Assembly: GCA_003506895.1 (NCBI GenBank)
Contig: DNXO01000020.1
Location: forward strand, 21,249 to 70,845
DNA: 49,597 nt
Origin: Acetobacteraceae bacterium
Lineage (GTDB): Bacteria > Pseudomonadota > Alphaproteobacteria > Acetobacterales > Acetobacteraceae
Direction: 5' to 3'
The position numbers and the translations under genes are program-made. The notes beneath the pieces are model-generated. The model did not search any database and had not been told where the DNA came from. It saw nothing but the letters and a program-made list of their open reading frames with translations. Position 1 is the stretch's first letter. Each line of letters begins with the position of its first letter. Of this stretch, positions 1 through 7,953 are shown one piece after another.

Positions 1-668
1 CGGATGCAGGTGCCGTCGGGCGTGGGATAGTCGTCGCCGAACACATCCAATGCCCCACGCCGGCCCAGCGCGGCGTCGATCACCAGCGGGATCAGGTGGG
101 ACTCCGGCCGGTGATCCTCGCCCAACCGCCCGGCGGGGTCGGCTCCGGCGGCGTTGAAATAGCGCAGGCAGGCGGCACGCAGTCCATGCACCTGGCCAGC
201 CCAGCGCAGCGCCCGCTCGATCATCCATTTGCTGTCGCCATAGGCGGATTGCGGGTCGATCGTTGCGTCCTCGGGGATCGGGCCGGAGCCATCGACGTTG
301 AACAGCGCGGCGGTTGAGGACAGCACGAATTTGGTGACGCCATGCCGCACGCAGGAATCGATCAGGCGGATACCGTTGGCGGCGTTGTCCAGCAAATAGC
401 GCATCGGCATACGCATGCTCTCGCCGACCTGCGACAACGAGGCGAAATGGAACACCGCATCCCAGGTTCCGTCGCGCATCACGGCATCGATCGCCTCGCC
501 ATCCGATAGATCGGCAACGATCAGCTTCACGCCGCCCGGCACGGCCGCGCGATGTCCGGTGCGAAGATTGTCGATCACGCTGACCGAGTCACCCCGGTCC
601 AACAGGGCCGCAACCAAATGGCTACCGACATAGCCGGCCCCGCCGGTAACAAGAAATCGCTGTGGCAT
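1..668 (-). CDS. galE: UDP-glucose 4-epimerase, partial (3' end beyond left edge)
   Basis: Extended short-chain dehydrogenase that interconverts UDP-glucose and UDP-galactose, supplying galactose for surface polysaccharide. I translated about 222 residues from the ATG at 668. The N-terminus carries the NAD-binding glycine motif TGGAGYVGS (residues 8-16). Next come DNLRTGHR (about 33-40), SSTAALF (117-123) with the catalytic Ser/Thr, and YGDSK (143-147) with the catalytic Tyr and Lys. LRYFNAAGADP (about 168-178) is typical of GalE. The start lies 6 bases after the stop of the upstream autokinase gene, so the two are probably co-transcribed and act together in exopolysaccharide production. The C-terminal third lies outside the window. 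Assignment to GalE rather than another sugar epimerase rests on the FNAAGADP region and is fairly firm. Confidence 0.9.
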   Translation of the reverse strand, partial: MPQRFLVTGGAGYVGSHLVAALLDRGDSVSVIDNLRTGHRAAVPGGVKLIVADLSDGEAIDAVMRDGTWDAVFHFASLSQVGESMRMPMRYLLDNAANGIRLIDSCVRHGVTKFVLSSTAALFNVDGSGPIPEDATIDPQSAYGDSKWMIERALRWAGQVHGLRAACLRYFNAAGADPAGRLGEDHRPESHLIPLVIDAALGRRGALDVFGDDYPTPDGTCI

Positions 669-674
669 CGAATA

Positions 675-2903
675 CTACCCCCGGAAATAGGCACGGTAGC
701 GGCGATGATACACCCCCGCGTCCGCGTAACCGGAGCGAAGATGCACGCGCGGATCGACTCTTGTCAGCACCGTTCCAATAATTTTGGCGTGGGCGTCGTG
801 CAGCATCTCCATCGCGCGCAACAATGTCTTGGTTGGGGTCGCGCCCCAGCGCACGCACAACAGCGTCGCATCGGCGAGGGCGGCGGCAATCCGGGATTCG
901 GTCATCGCCTCGACCGGGGGCGTGTCCAGCAGGATAAGGTCGTACTGATCGCGTGCCTCGGCCAGCAACTGACGCATCTCATCCGAAAGGAACAGCGCGA
1001 GGATATCGGTGCCGGGCTTGCCGGCCGCGATGAACTTCATTCCAGTAACCGGGTCGTCCTGCAGCGTGTCGCGCCATTCCGCCGCACCGCGCAGAATGTC
1101 CGTCAGACCGGGCCCGTCGTGACCGTCCAGCCGGTAGCGGAATGAGGCTTGCCGCGCATCGCATTCGATCACCAGGACACGCTCGCCGCCAAGCTGCGCC
1201 GATCGTCCTAACGAGATGGCGAGCAGGGATTTGCCTTCGGCGGGCCGAGCGGCGGTGATCGCTATGATCTGGGGGTGATCGATATCCAACGAGACACCGG
1301 CGCGCAACGAGCGGATCTGTTCGGCGAATGCCGTCAGCGGGCGGCGGGCGACGTAATCTTGAATCCGCAAATGGCGCAGCGCGCGTTTGCCCACTTCGGG
1401 GATCAATGCCAGGCACGGAACACCGGTCAGCGCGCGCAACTCCTCCCCGCTGTGGAGTGTGGCGTCCATCAGGTGCAAAGCATAGATCAGCACCAATCCC
1501 AGAAATACCGACGCGGCGACCGAGGCGGCCATCGTTGGCATCACCCGGGGCGACGTCGGGCGATCCGGCTGTACCGCCTGGGTGATCTCGTGTGCCTCCG
1601 AGGACTCGATGGCCGCCTGCTGCGTGGTCTGCTGCAGGCGCTCCAGGACCGCCTGTAATTGCCCGCGTGCGGCTTCAAGGTCGCGATCCAACGCATTCAG
1701 GCCGATCTGCGCCCTGTCGGCGCCTTGCTCAGCCGATTTTGCCTCGGTCAACAGGTGTTGCAGGGTCGCGACCCGTTCGGCTGCTGCGTGCTGCTCCGCG
1801 TCGGTAGCGGCAACGACCCGGCCGATCTCTGCTTTCAGCGCGCGCTCGCCGTCGGCGAATTGCCGGTTCAGGCTTTGGACGTCGGGATGGGCGCTGCCGA
1901 ATCTGGCACGCTGAGCCTGCATCTGACCGGCGAGTTGTTCGAGTTGTGCACGCAGTTGTACGACCGACGGGGCGACGGCGGCCTGTGCCTCCGCGCCCGC
2001 ATTGCCGCGGGCGGCGTCCAGGCGGGCGCTCGCGGCGGCCTGTTCTGTCTGGGCCTTGACCAGATCCTCGGTCAGATGCGTCACCTGTTCGATGCCGATG
2101 GCGGCATGCATGCCCTGGCTCATGGCGTGCCGGTCGCGATAGGCGGCAATGGCCTCCTCGATCCGGTGTACTTCGGACGCCAGTTCCGCCTTCTGTTTGC
2201 GTAACAACCCGGTGGCGGCTTCGACCATGCGGTGTTTGGCCGCGTACTGGTCCTTGATGTATGCGTCCATTGCGTTGTTCACCGCTGCCGCGGCGACCAG
2301 GGGGCTTTCCGCGGTGAAGGTGACCTCCACGACGTGGGAGAACCGAACCGGCGCGGCATGCAGCCGATCCCGCACGCGGCTGAGCGTCGCGTCCCGCTTG
2401 GGGTCGAGAACAGGGCCGTAAACGGGCTCCTCCGCCGGGGCGTCGGTTTCCATACCGAGCAGCCAACGTAGCCCGAGGGTCAGGCGGGTCAGCATGTTGG
2501 GCGGCCGCCGAGCGGGATTGAACTCCGGATCGTCGAACAGCGCCCCACGTTGGGCCACGATCTGCGCGATATGCAGGCTTTGCAGGATTTCGGCCTGGCT
2601 GGACATCATGCTTTCGGTGGTTGGGTCCTCACGCAGGATGCTTTGCAGTTCGCGCACCTTGTAGCCGCTGGGCTCGTAAATCAGCGATCCGGTGGCGGTA
2701 TAGAGGGGGGCGATCTGGCGCAGCGTCAGCCATGAGCACAGCGGCACCAGGATCACCGCCGCCAGGAATGTGCCGCGCCGCTGGTGGATCGCCGCGAAAA
2801 AACCCGCAAGGCTATCCCTGGCCTGCTCGCCCGGCCGGAATGGCGACTCCGGCCGCGCTCCGGAACCTGGATGCGGCGCAGTGCTGGCGGGCTTGTCGAG
2901 CAT
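675..2903 (-). CDS. Polysaccharide biosynthesis tyrosine autokinase (Wzc/ExoP type)
   Basis: Inner-membrane co-polymerase and BY-kinase that controls chain length and export of capsule or exopolysaccharide. The 742 residues have the classic order: Wzz chain-length domain after a first membrane segment (about 43-63), a long periplasmic coiled-coil region rich in Ala/Gln/Glu (about 230-440), a second membrane segment (about 458-478), and a cytoplasmic CpsD-like kinase. The kinase has a Walker A-like AARPAEGKS (about 551-559), Walker A' VLVIECD and Walker B LILLDTPP (about 655-662). The extreme C-terminus has four tyrosines within the last 17 residues, the expected autophosphorylation cluster. 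galE follows 6 bases downstream. The P-loop has Ala where BY-kinases usually have Gly before EGKS. No outer-membrane exporter (Wza) or glycosyltransferase cluster lies on the right side of the gene. Confidence 0.93.
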   Translation of the reverse strand: MLDKPASTAPHPGSGARPESPFRPGEQARDSLAGFFAAIHQRRGTFLAAVILVPLCSWLTLRQIAPLYTATGSLIYEPSGYKVRELQSILREDPTTESMMSSQAEILQSLHIAQIVAQRGALFDDPEFNPARRPPNMLTRLTLGLRWLLGMETDAPAEEPVYGPVLDPKRDATLSRVRDRLHAAPVRFSHVVEVTFTAESPLVAAAAVNNAMDAYIKDQYAAKHRMVEAATGLLRKQKAELASEVHRIEEAIAAYRDRHAMSQGMHAAIGIEQVTHLTEDLVKAQTEQAAASARLDAARGNAGAEAQAAVAPSVVQLRAQLEQLAGQMQAQRARFGSAHPDVQSLNRQFADGERALKAEIGRVVAATDAEQHAAAERVATLQHLLTEAKSAEQGADRAQIGLNALDRDLEAARGQLQAVLERLQQTTQQAAIESSEAHEITQAVQPDRPTSPRVMPTMAASVAASVFLGLVLIYALHLMDATLHSGEELRALTGVPCLALIPEVGKRALRHLRIQDYVARRPLTAFAEQIRSLRAGVSLDIDHPQIIAITAARPAEGKSLLAISLGRSAQLGGERVLVIECDARQASFRYRLDGHDGPGLTDILRGAAEWRDTLQDDPVTGMKFIAAGKPGTDILALFLSDEMRQLLAEARDQYDLILLDTPPVEAMTESRIAAALADATLLCVRWGATPTKTLLRAMEMLHDAHAKIIGTVLTRVDPRVHLRSGYADAGVYHRRYRAYFRG

Positions 2904-3142
2904 CCGCGGTGGTCGGCCTTTTGCTCATGACCAGGGCGTACTGCCCCAGCGGGTGAAGGTGAACGCCTTCGTAGGCCGACAACCCTTAATAATTCTTTAA
3001 CGCGACGATGTTACCGGGCGTTGCCGAGCAAAAATCCCGTTTCACACCAGCCCACCGAAAGGGTGACACGCCGGCACCGGCCTCTCATCGTCATGCCGAC
3101 GAAGGTCGGGCACGACGGCGCGGGATCCCCGGAAAAGCGGTA

Positions 3143-3346
3143 TCAACGCGGGTTGGTATAAGTGGAACCGCCGATCGCGGCCGTCTGGTTTGCTGTGTCG
3201 GGTTTTTCCTTTGTCTCCTCCCGCTTGCGCATCTGGTCCTTGCGCTTGAGCAGGTTCGCCCGCAATGCCGCCGCCTCACGGGCCAGGGCGTCTGGGCTTC
3301 GAACTGGTTTGGCCGGTGGCTTTGGCGCGTCGTCTTGCGGTGGCAT
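3143..3346 (-). CDS. Small charged hypothetical protein (67 aa)
   Basis: A 67-residue protein starting MPPQDDAPKPPAKPVRSP, followed by an Ala/Leu/Lys/Arg-rich helix that could form a short coiled coil, and a polar tail. I chose the ATG at 3346 because GAGGAAG lies just upstream at ribosome-binding distance; a longer reading frame upstream has Arg/Cys-rich, unlikely sequence. There is no signal peptide, membrane segment or recognisable catalytic motif. I do not recognise the family. It lies between the autokinase gene and the entericidin-like gene, in opposite orientation to the latter. The good ribosome-binding site and plausible composition support a real gene; the function is unknown. Confidence 0.55.
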   Translation of the reverse strand: MPPQDDAPKPPAKPVRSPDALAREAAALRANLLKRKDQMRKREETKEKPDTANQTAAIGGSTYTNPR

Positions 3347-3546
3347 GTCTTCCTCGGCCGGGTTCCGTCGGCGGCGAACACAATCGCATTGGCGCCGGCA
3401 AGGCAAGGGACGAAACGCCGCCGACATTACCCCGCCTCAAGGTGCCGTGAAATCGACAACCTATGATGCGATCCCCACATGACCTGCGGCGGCTGTCCGG
3501 CGGGGCAATGTGATCCGGAGTGTGAAATAAACCAAGAGGATATGTC

Positions 3547-3708
3547 ATGCGCACAAAGGCACGAGTTTGGCTGGTTCTGGCGCTTCTGGTTGCCGTCGCG
3601 CCGATGCTTGCCGCCTGTTACACCACCCAGGGCGCTGGCGAAGACCTGAGTGCCGCGGGCAAGGGGATCTCGGGGGCCGCGCAGAAACACACCGACTACA
3701 AGCCTTAA
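3547..3708 (+). CDS. Entericidin A/B-like small lipoprotein
   Basis: A 53-residue lipoprotein precursor, too short for usual ORF cut-offs. Residues 1-20 form a basic and hydrophobic signal peptide. LAAC at 21-24 is a lipobox, giving a lipid-anchored mature peptide of about 30 residues that contains Gly/Ala/Lys helices and ends HTDYKP. Entericidins (EcnA/EcnB family) are small cell-envelope lipoproteins; in E. coli they form an antidote/toxin pair linked to stationary-phase lysis. Only one copy is present here. AAGAGGA lies about 7 bases before the ATG. Two more tiny stress-type genes follow on the same strand (CsbD-like 28 bases later, then DUF3309). The assignment rests on size, lipobox and the pattern of the mature part. 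Confidence 0.85.
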   Translation: MRTKARVWLVLALLVAVAPMLAACYTTQGAGEDLSAAGKGISGAAQKHTDYKP

Positions 3709-3736
3709 TCGCATCCGTAACGAGCGCGGAAGGTCC

Positions 3737-3865
3737 ATGGATCCCGATCGTGTCAGGGGTGCGGCGCACGAGGTCGCCTTAAAATCTGCCGGCGATACGA
3801 AGGCCGAAGCCGAGGGAAAAGTCGAAAGGGCCGTCGGAAAGGTCAAAACGCCATGCGCGGCGTGA
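3737..3865 (+). CDS. CsbD-like small stress protein
   Basis: A 42-residue hydrophilic protein beginning MDPDRVRGAAHEV, with the repeated pattern AEGKVERAVGKVK near its end. This matches the CsbD family, small general-stress proteins of unknown biochemical role (typically MNxDxxxGxxKexxGKxxG..., often 55-70 residues). It is shorter than the usual family member and ends soon after the second GK repeat, so it may be a reduced version. GGAAGG lies about 4 bases before the chosen ATG; the in-frame upstream extension is Arg/Pro-rich and unlikely. It sits 28 bases after the entericidin-like gene and 46 bases before the DUF3309 gene, suggesting one stress-inducible transcript. Confidence 0.75.
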   Translation: MDPDRVRGAAHEVALKSAGDTKAEAEGKVERAVGKVKTPCAA

Positions 3866-3911
3866 GGAATTGCCCTCTGGATGCCCTCGATAAAACGGAG
3901 TGGATAATATT

Positions 3912-4064
3912 ATGCGTTTAATCCTGCTGATTATTCTGATCGTGCTATTGCTAGGCGCCTTGCCGACCTGGCCCTACAGCGGCGGTTGGGGTTACTACCC
4001 AAGCGGCGGGTTGGGTTTGGTGCTCTTGGTGTTGATCGTTTTGCTGGTGATGGGCCGAATATAG
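3912..4064 (+). CDS. DUF3309 family small membrane protein
   Basis: A 50-residue, very hydrophobic protein. It has a first membrane segment (residues 2-17), a short Gly/Tyr/Pro-rich turn (about 18-33, with PTWPYSGGWGYYPSGG) and a second membrane segment (about 34-47) ending MGRI. This two-helix layout with the P-x-WPYS-x-GWGYxPSG turn is the hallmark of DUF3309, a family of tiny membrane proteins common in proteobacteria and of unknown function. A weak GGAG element lies about 12 bases upstream. It is the third of three short co-oriented genes; the neighbouring CsbD- and entericidin-like proteins suggest an envelope-stress context, which is inference. Confidence 0.88.
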   Translation: MRLILLIILIVLLLGALPTWPYSGGWGYYPSGGLGLVLLVLIVLLVMGRI

Positions 4065-4178
4065 TTCGCACTGGTTAGCGGGCTGGGTTCCCCCCCCCTC
4101 GGCCCGGTTGCATCCCGCATTGCGGGCGTGCCGCTCGCCGGGCAATAACGAAGGAACGAACGGGGGGAGAATAACATC

Positions 4179-5168
4179 ATGCGCTGGATCATGGCCTTGG
4201 CAGCCTTATTTGCGGTTTCGCCGGCACGGGCCGAGGTTGCCGAGGTGCGCTTCGCCCAGCAGTTCAGCATGGGATATCTGCAGTTCGATGTCATGAAGCA
4301 TCAGGATCTGCTGGCGAAGCATGCGGCGGCGCTGGGGTTGCCGGGGGTAAAGGCCACTTGGATTACCTTCAGCGGTCCCGACATGATGAACGACGCGTTG
4401 CTGTCGGGGTCGATCGATATCGCCTCGGGCGGGATGCCGGGATTGCTGACGATCTGGGCGAAGACCCGCGGCTCCGCTCAGGAAGTCCGGGGGGTTTCAG
4501 CGATGTCGCAGCAGCCGCTGCTGCTGAACTGCCGCAACCCCGCGGTGAAGACGATACGAGACCTGACCGACGGCGACAGGATCGCCATGCCGGCGGTGAA
4601 AGTATCGGCCCAGGCGGTGCTGCTGGAGATGGCGGCCGCCAGGGAATGGGGTGATGCTGCTTATGACCGGCTCGATCACCTGACGTTCTCGTTGTCGCCG
4701 CCGGATGCCACAAGCGGGCTTATGGCCGGCGGAGGCGACTTCGATTGCGCTTTCACGGTGCCGCCATTTCAGGCGATGCAGTTGCGTAATCCCGCAATTC
4801 ATACGGTGCTGGGTTCGGATGAGCTGATCGGTCCATCCTCGGGCGGCATGGCGTGGACGTCAAAGCGGTTTCACGATGCCAATCCAAAGGTTTACCAGGC
4901 GATTCTTGATGCGATGGAGGAAGCGTCGGTCTTTATCGCCGGGCACCCGAAAGAAACGGTCGCGTATTACGTGGAAGATACGAAAAGCAAGATCGATACC
5001 GACCTGATGGACGGGCTGCTGGCCGACCCCCGTTTCAAATACGTTCTGACGCCGAGTGCCTCTCTGCGCTGGGCCGCGTTCATGCACAAAGTCGGGCGGA
5101 TCAAGACCGCGCCGTCGGATTGGAAGGATCTGTTCTGGCCGGAGATCTGGGGGCGGGACGGGAGTTGA
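4179..5168 (+). CDS. ABC transporter substrate-binding protein, NMT1/TauA/SsuA-like
   Basis: Periplasmic binding protein of 329 residues. It starts with a Sec signal peptide (MRWIMALAALFAVSPARA, residues 1-18) and continues with the type 2 binding-protein fold of the NMT1/SsuA/TauA group: FAQQFSMGYLQFDVMKHQ near the N-terminus, a SGSIDIASGGMPG loop and a later SSGGMAWTSKRF segment. Family members bind sulfonates, taurine, nitrate or pyrimidine precursors; the ligand here cannot be read from sequence. No ABC permease or ATPase gene is adjacent, so it is a solitary binding protein. The ATG is preceded by a GGGGGGAGAAT element. It ends 46 bases before the convergent MetE-like gene. Confidence 0.85.
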   Translation: MRWIMALAALFAVSPARAEVAEVRFAQQFSMGYLQFDVMKHQDLLAKHAAALGLPGVKATWITFSGPDMMNDALLSGSIDIASGGMPGLLTIWAKTRGSAQEVRGVSAMSQQPLLLNCRNPAVKTIRDLTDGDRIAMPAVKVSAQAVLLEMAAAREWGDAAYDRLDHLTFSLSPPDATSGLMAGGGDFDCAFTVPPFQAMQLRNPAIHTVLGSDELIGPSSGGMAWTSKRFHDANPKVYQAILDAMEEASVFIAGHPKETVAYYVEDTKSKIDTDLMDGLLADPRFKYVLTPSASLRWAAFMHKVGRIKTAPSDWKDLFWPEIWGRDGS

Positions 5169-5214
5169 TGCCGTCACGATCCGATGGTCAGGATCATGAC
5201 GGCAAGAGTGCCGG

Positions 5215-6333
5215 CTAAACGCTGCCCCAGACTTCGCGAGCCACTTCCACGCAGCGGGACAGTTTCGCCCATTGCTGATCCTCGGTCAGCGTGTTGCCTT
5301 CCTCGGTGGAGGCGAAGCCGCATTGCGGGGAAAGCGCCAGTTGTTCCAGCGGCAGGAACTTCGCCGCCTCGTCGATGCGCCGCTTCAGCGTGTCCTTGCT
5401 TTCCAGTTCGCCGGTCTTGCTGGTCATGATGCCCAGGACGACCATCTTCTTGCCGCGGGGAACGAAACGCAGAGGCTCAAACCCGCCAGCCCGGTCGGTG
5501 TCGTATTCCATGAAGTAGGCGTCGGAGTTGATCCGGTTGAACAACACTTCGGCGACCGGTTCGTATCCGCCGGAAGCGACCCAGGTGGAGCGGAAGTTGC
5601 CCCGGCACAGGTGCATGGAAATCACCATGCCCTCGGGCTTGCCGGCGATCGCCTGGTTCAGCATGTCGGCGTAGATGGTCAGCAGGTTGTCCACATGCTC
5701 GCCGCGCGCCTTCAGCATGGCGATCTGTTCGGGGTCGCACAGATAGGCGATGTTGACCTCGTCCAGTTGCAGATACCGGCAGCCGGCCTGGCCGAAGGCG
5801 GCGACCGCCTTGTTGTAGGCGACGCCCAGGTCGGCGAAGAACGGTTCCATCGCCGGATAGCTGGTCTGGTCGATCGCCTCGCGGCCACCACGGAAATGCA
5901 CCACCGAGGGCGACGGGATGGTTTGTTTCGGCACCGCCGTCTTCACGTGGCTGGCGAGGAACTGGAAGTGGTCGATCATCGTCGGCTTGGTCCAGCCGAT
6001 CTTGCCGTTGACGCGCAGCTTGTGCCCGAGCGGAACGCTGCCGTGGAACTGGATTTTCTGTTCGGGTTCGTAGATCTCGACGCCATCGAGGCCGGCGACG
6101 AAGTCGTAGTGCCAGTAGGCGCGGCGGTATTCGCCGTCGGTTGCCGCCCGCAGGCCGATTTCTTCCTGCTTGGCGATGGCGGCGGCGATGCACTGGTCCT
6201 CGACTGCCTTCAGGCCATCGTGGGGCAGTTGGCCGGCTTTCCATTTGGCGCGTGCCTCTTGCAGCACCTTCGGGCGCAGCAGACTGCCGACATGGTCGGC
6301 TCGGAAGGGCGGTTCGGTGCGGACGGTCGTCAT
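5215..6333 (-). CDS. Cobalamin-independent methionine synthase C-terminal-like protein (MetE family)
   Basis: A 372-residue stand-alone version of the catalytic C-terminal half of MetE, the zinc enzyme that moves a methyl group from 5-methyltetrahydrofolate to homocysteine. The N-terminus FRADHVGSLLRP is characteristic. The zinc-site ligands are visible: H and C in HLCRGN (about 240-242), the Glu of MEYD, and the Cys of SPQCGFAST (about 337). The N-terminal MetE domain that helps bind polyglutamylated folate is absent, as in archaeal and YxjG/YxjH-type proteins, so the methyl donor may differ. AGGAGAC precedes the chosen ATG; the longer upstream frame overlaps the preceding hydrolase gene and is not protein-like. 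It follows that hydrolase by 14 bases, so the two form an operon. Confidence 0.88.
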   Translation of the reverse strand: MTTVRTEPPFRADHVGSLLRPKVLQEARAKWKAGQLPHDGLKAVEDQCIAAAIAKQEEIGLRAATDGEYRRAYWHYDFVAGLDGVEIYEPEQKIQFHGSVPLGHKLRVNGKIGWTKPTMIDHFQFLASHVKTAVPKQTIPSPSVVHFRGGREAIDQTSYPAMEPFFADLGVAYNKAVAAFGQAGCRYLQLDEVNIAYLCDPEQIAMLKARGEHVDNLLTIYADMLNQAIAGKPEGMVISMHLCRGNFRSTWVASGGYEPVAEVLFNRINSDAYFMEYDTDRAGGFEPLRFVPRGKKMVVLGIMTSKTGELESKDTLKRRIDEAAKFLPLEQLALSPQCGFASTEEGNTLTEDQQWAKLSRCVEVAREVWGSV

Positions 6334-6347
6334 GGGGCGTCTCCTGT

Positions 6348-7139
6348 TTATAAGCCGCGGGTCCAGTCGCGTACCGCGCGGACGACGGCAAGGGGCTGTT
6401 CTGGGATCAGCGCGTGGCTTGCATCGGGTATCACAACCACGGTGACGCGATCTGCCCCCAGGTCCTCGACGATGCCCGTGCGAGTGTGCGGCGGACGCCA
6501 CGGGTCCAGGTCGGCCTGCAGGTCCAGCACCGGGGCACTGCCGGCGGTCCACCAATCCTGCTGCGGGGTGGCCGCACTGGCGGCGCGTTGGCTTTTGGAC
6601 GCGGCGGGATGCCAGTTGCCCAGCCAGGACGACGGGTCATGGCCGGGGGCGAAGAAGGCGACCCGCAGCGCCGCGATGCGCTCGGCGTCGGGCAGCGACG
6701 TGTCGATGCATTTGGCCAGATGGTCCCGCAAGCCGGGTGGCGAGGCCTTGGCGGCGGCGGCGGCCAGGATGACGCCGCGAACCAAATGCGGGTGGTCGGC
6801 TGCGACACAGCGCCCGATCCACTGGCCGAAAGCGTGGCCGAGCACGAATGCCGGACCATTGGCCAATCGTTCGATCACCACCGCGACGTCGCGGGCGTAA
6901 TCGTGCAGTGTCAGTCCGTCGAGCGGGCCGGTGCTGCCGCACATGCCGCGGGGCTGCGGACGGATGACGCGAAAACCCTCGGCGGCGAACATTTCGGCGA
7001 TTTCGTCGAAGTCCTCGGAGTCGCGGGATGACGACGGAAGCAGGACCAGGGCATCGCCCGCGCCGGATTCTGGTTCATCCAGGATCGTGTCGATCGACAC
7101 ATCGTCGTAGGCGACGGAGAACCGCCGGCGTTGGGTCAT
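6348..7139 (-). CDS. Alpha/beta-fold hydrolase-like protein lacking the nucleophile Ser
   Basis: A 263-residue alpha/beta-hydrolase fold protein. The oxyanion-side strand ALVLLPSSSRDSEDFD is present, as are a likely acid Asp in LQADLDPWRPP and the His in PDASHALIPEQP. The nucleophile elbow, however, reads LGHAFGQW with Ala103 where catalytic hydrolases have Ser (G-x-S-x-G). Either this clade uses a different chemistry or it is non-hydrolytic. The gene is otherwise intact, with GGGAGGACAACAG before the ATG. It is followed 14 bases later by the MetE-like gene, so it probably acts on a small molecule in that pathway. The specific substrate is unknown. Confidence 0.85.
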   Translation of the reverse strand: MTQRRRFSVAYDDVSIDTILDEPESGAGDALVLLPSSSRDSEDFDEIAEMFAAEGFRVIRPQPRGMCGSTGPLDGLTLHDYARDVAVVIERLANGPAFVLGHAFGQWIGRCVAADHPHLVRGVILAAAAAKASPPGLRDHLAKCIDTSLPDAERIAALRVAFFAPGHDPSSWLGNWHPAASKSQRAASAATPQQDWWTAGSAPVLDLQADLDPWRPPHTRTGIVEDLGADRVTVVVIPDASHALIPEQPLAVVRAVRDWTRGL

Positions 7140-7538
7140 CTGTTGTCCTCCCTGGTCTGGAGGGCAGTCTAGACCTTGGCGTTGCGAGACGGAACCGGGG
7201 ACGGAATTTCCGTCGTGCCGTTCGGCTCGGCGGTAAGCCTGATGACGGGCGTTTTGTCGCGGTGGGCATACGGTTTGTCGATGCCCCGGGCGGGGCTGTG
7301 TCGGTGGAGGCGGTGGGTGATCGTCCGGTCTTTGTGACGCAGAGATCGCCGAGGACCGCAGAGGTCGCCGAGAAGGAATTCTGAAATCCCGCCCCGCCAG
7401 ATACCAGGTGCGCCGGCTAAAAATGCTTCTCAGCGATCTCGGCGGTCCTCGGCGATCTCTGCGTCACAAAAAAAAGGCCGCCGCACCGACTTGTCCGTTA
7501 ACCATCCGGCAACCGCTTCGCATGTAATACGATGATCC
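7140..7538. other. Intergenic region holding a long inverted repeat
   Basis: About 400 bases without a gene between the alpha/beta hydrolase start and the GxxExxY remnant. The left half (to 7330) shows nothing I recognise apart from the hydrolase promoter region. The right half is occupied by the 45-base inverted repeat described separately at 7331-7470. Confidence 0.6.
7331..7470. repeat. Long inverted repeat (45-base arms, 50-base loop)
   Basis: The left arm is 7331-7375 and the right arm 7426-7470. The reverse complement of the right arm matches the left at 42 of 45 positions. Each arm contains variants of the short phrase CAGAGATCGCCGAGGACC, so the arms are also internally repetitive. 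The right arm is followed by a run of A (7468-7475), which on the minus strand would read as a T-run after a hairpin. The element lies directly upstream of a decayed GxxExxY gene. I infer that it belongs to a dispersed palindromic repeat family; only one copy is in this window. Confidence 0.9.
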
Positions 7539-7905
7539 ATGAAAGCCCGATCCCCCGAACCCGGCTCGGTTCTGACCGACCGCATCATCGCCGCCGCGAT
7601 CAAGGTTCACCGTACGGTCGGCCCGGGACTGCCTTTGCTGGGAGGTCCGCAACGCCGGTCTGGCATTCGAGCAAGAGGTTCCGCTCTCGCTGATATACGA
7701 AGACATGCGGCTGGAAAATCGCTTCCGAGCGGACATCATCGTAGAAAGAGCGGTGGTCGTCGAAGTGAGGTCCGTCGATTTCGTCCGTCCGGTTCACAAG
7801 GCCCAGACACTGACCTACCTACGTCTGAGTGGCTGTGCCGTCGGTTTGCTGATGAACTTCAACGTAGTCCTGCTCAAGGACGGGCTCCATCGCTTCATCG
7901 CCTGA
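7539..7905 (+). pseudogene. GxxExxY family protein, frameshifted remnant
   Basis: Two reading frames together reconstruct a GxxExxY protein, a family of about 120-130 residues of unknown function with a nuclease-like core. The first frame (from 7539) gives the start LTDRIIAAAIKVHRTVGPGL. The second frame resumes with EVRNAGLAFEQEVPLSLIYE and continues through IIVERAVVVEVRSVDFVRPV and HKAQTLTYLRLSG to the normal family ending LLMNFNVVLLKDGLHRFIA at 7905. The piece between them, which should carry the G-x-x-E-x-x-Y motif itself, is missing at about 7627-7640, where the frame changes. The usual ELK motif is EVR. The gene is therefore inactive by both deletion and frameshift. Confidence 0.85.
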
Positions 7906-7953
7906 AGCAGCCGAGTTGCCTGAAATCCGGTTCGCCTGTAACCCCGATTGGCA

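Noticed and set aside
5272..6900. Plus-strand open frame of about 540 codons
   Set aside because: Antisense to the MetE-like and alpha/beta hydrolase genes, which have clear motifs and ribosome-binding sites.
7948..7953. TTG start two codons before the phosphatase ATG
   Set aside because: The ATG at 7954 is the simpler start; the added two residues make no difference to the domain.
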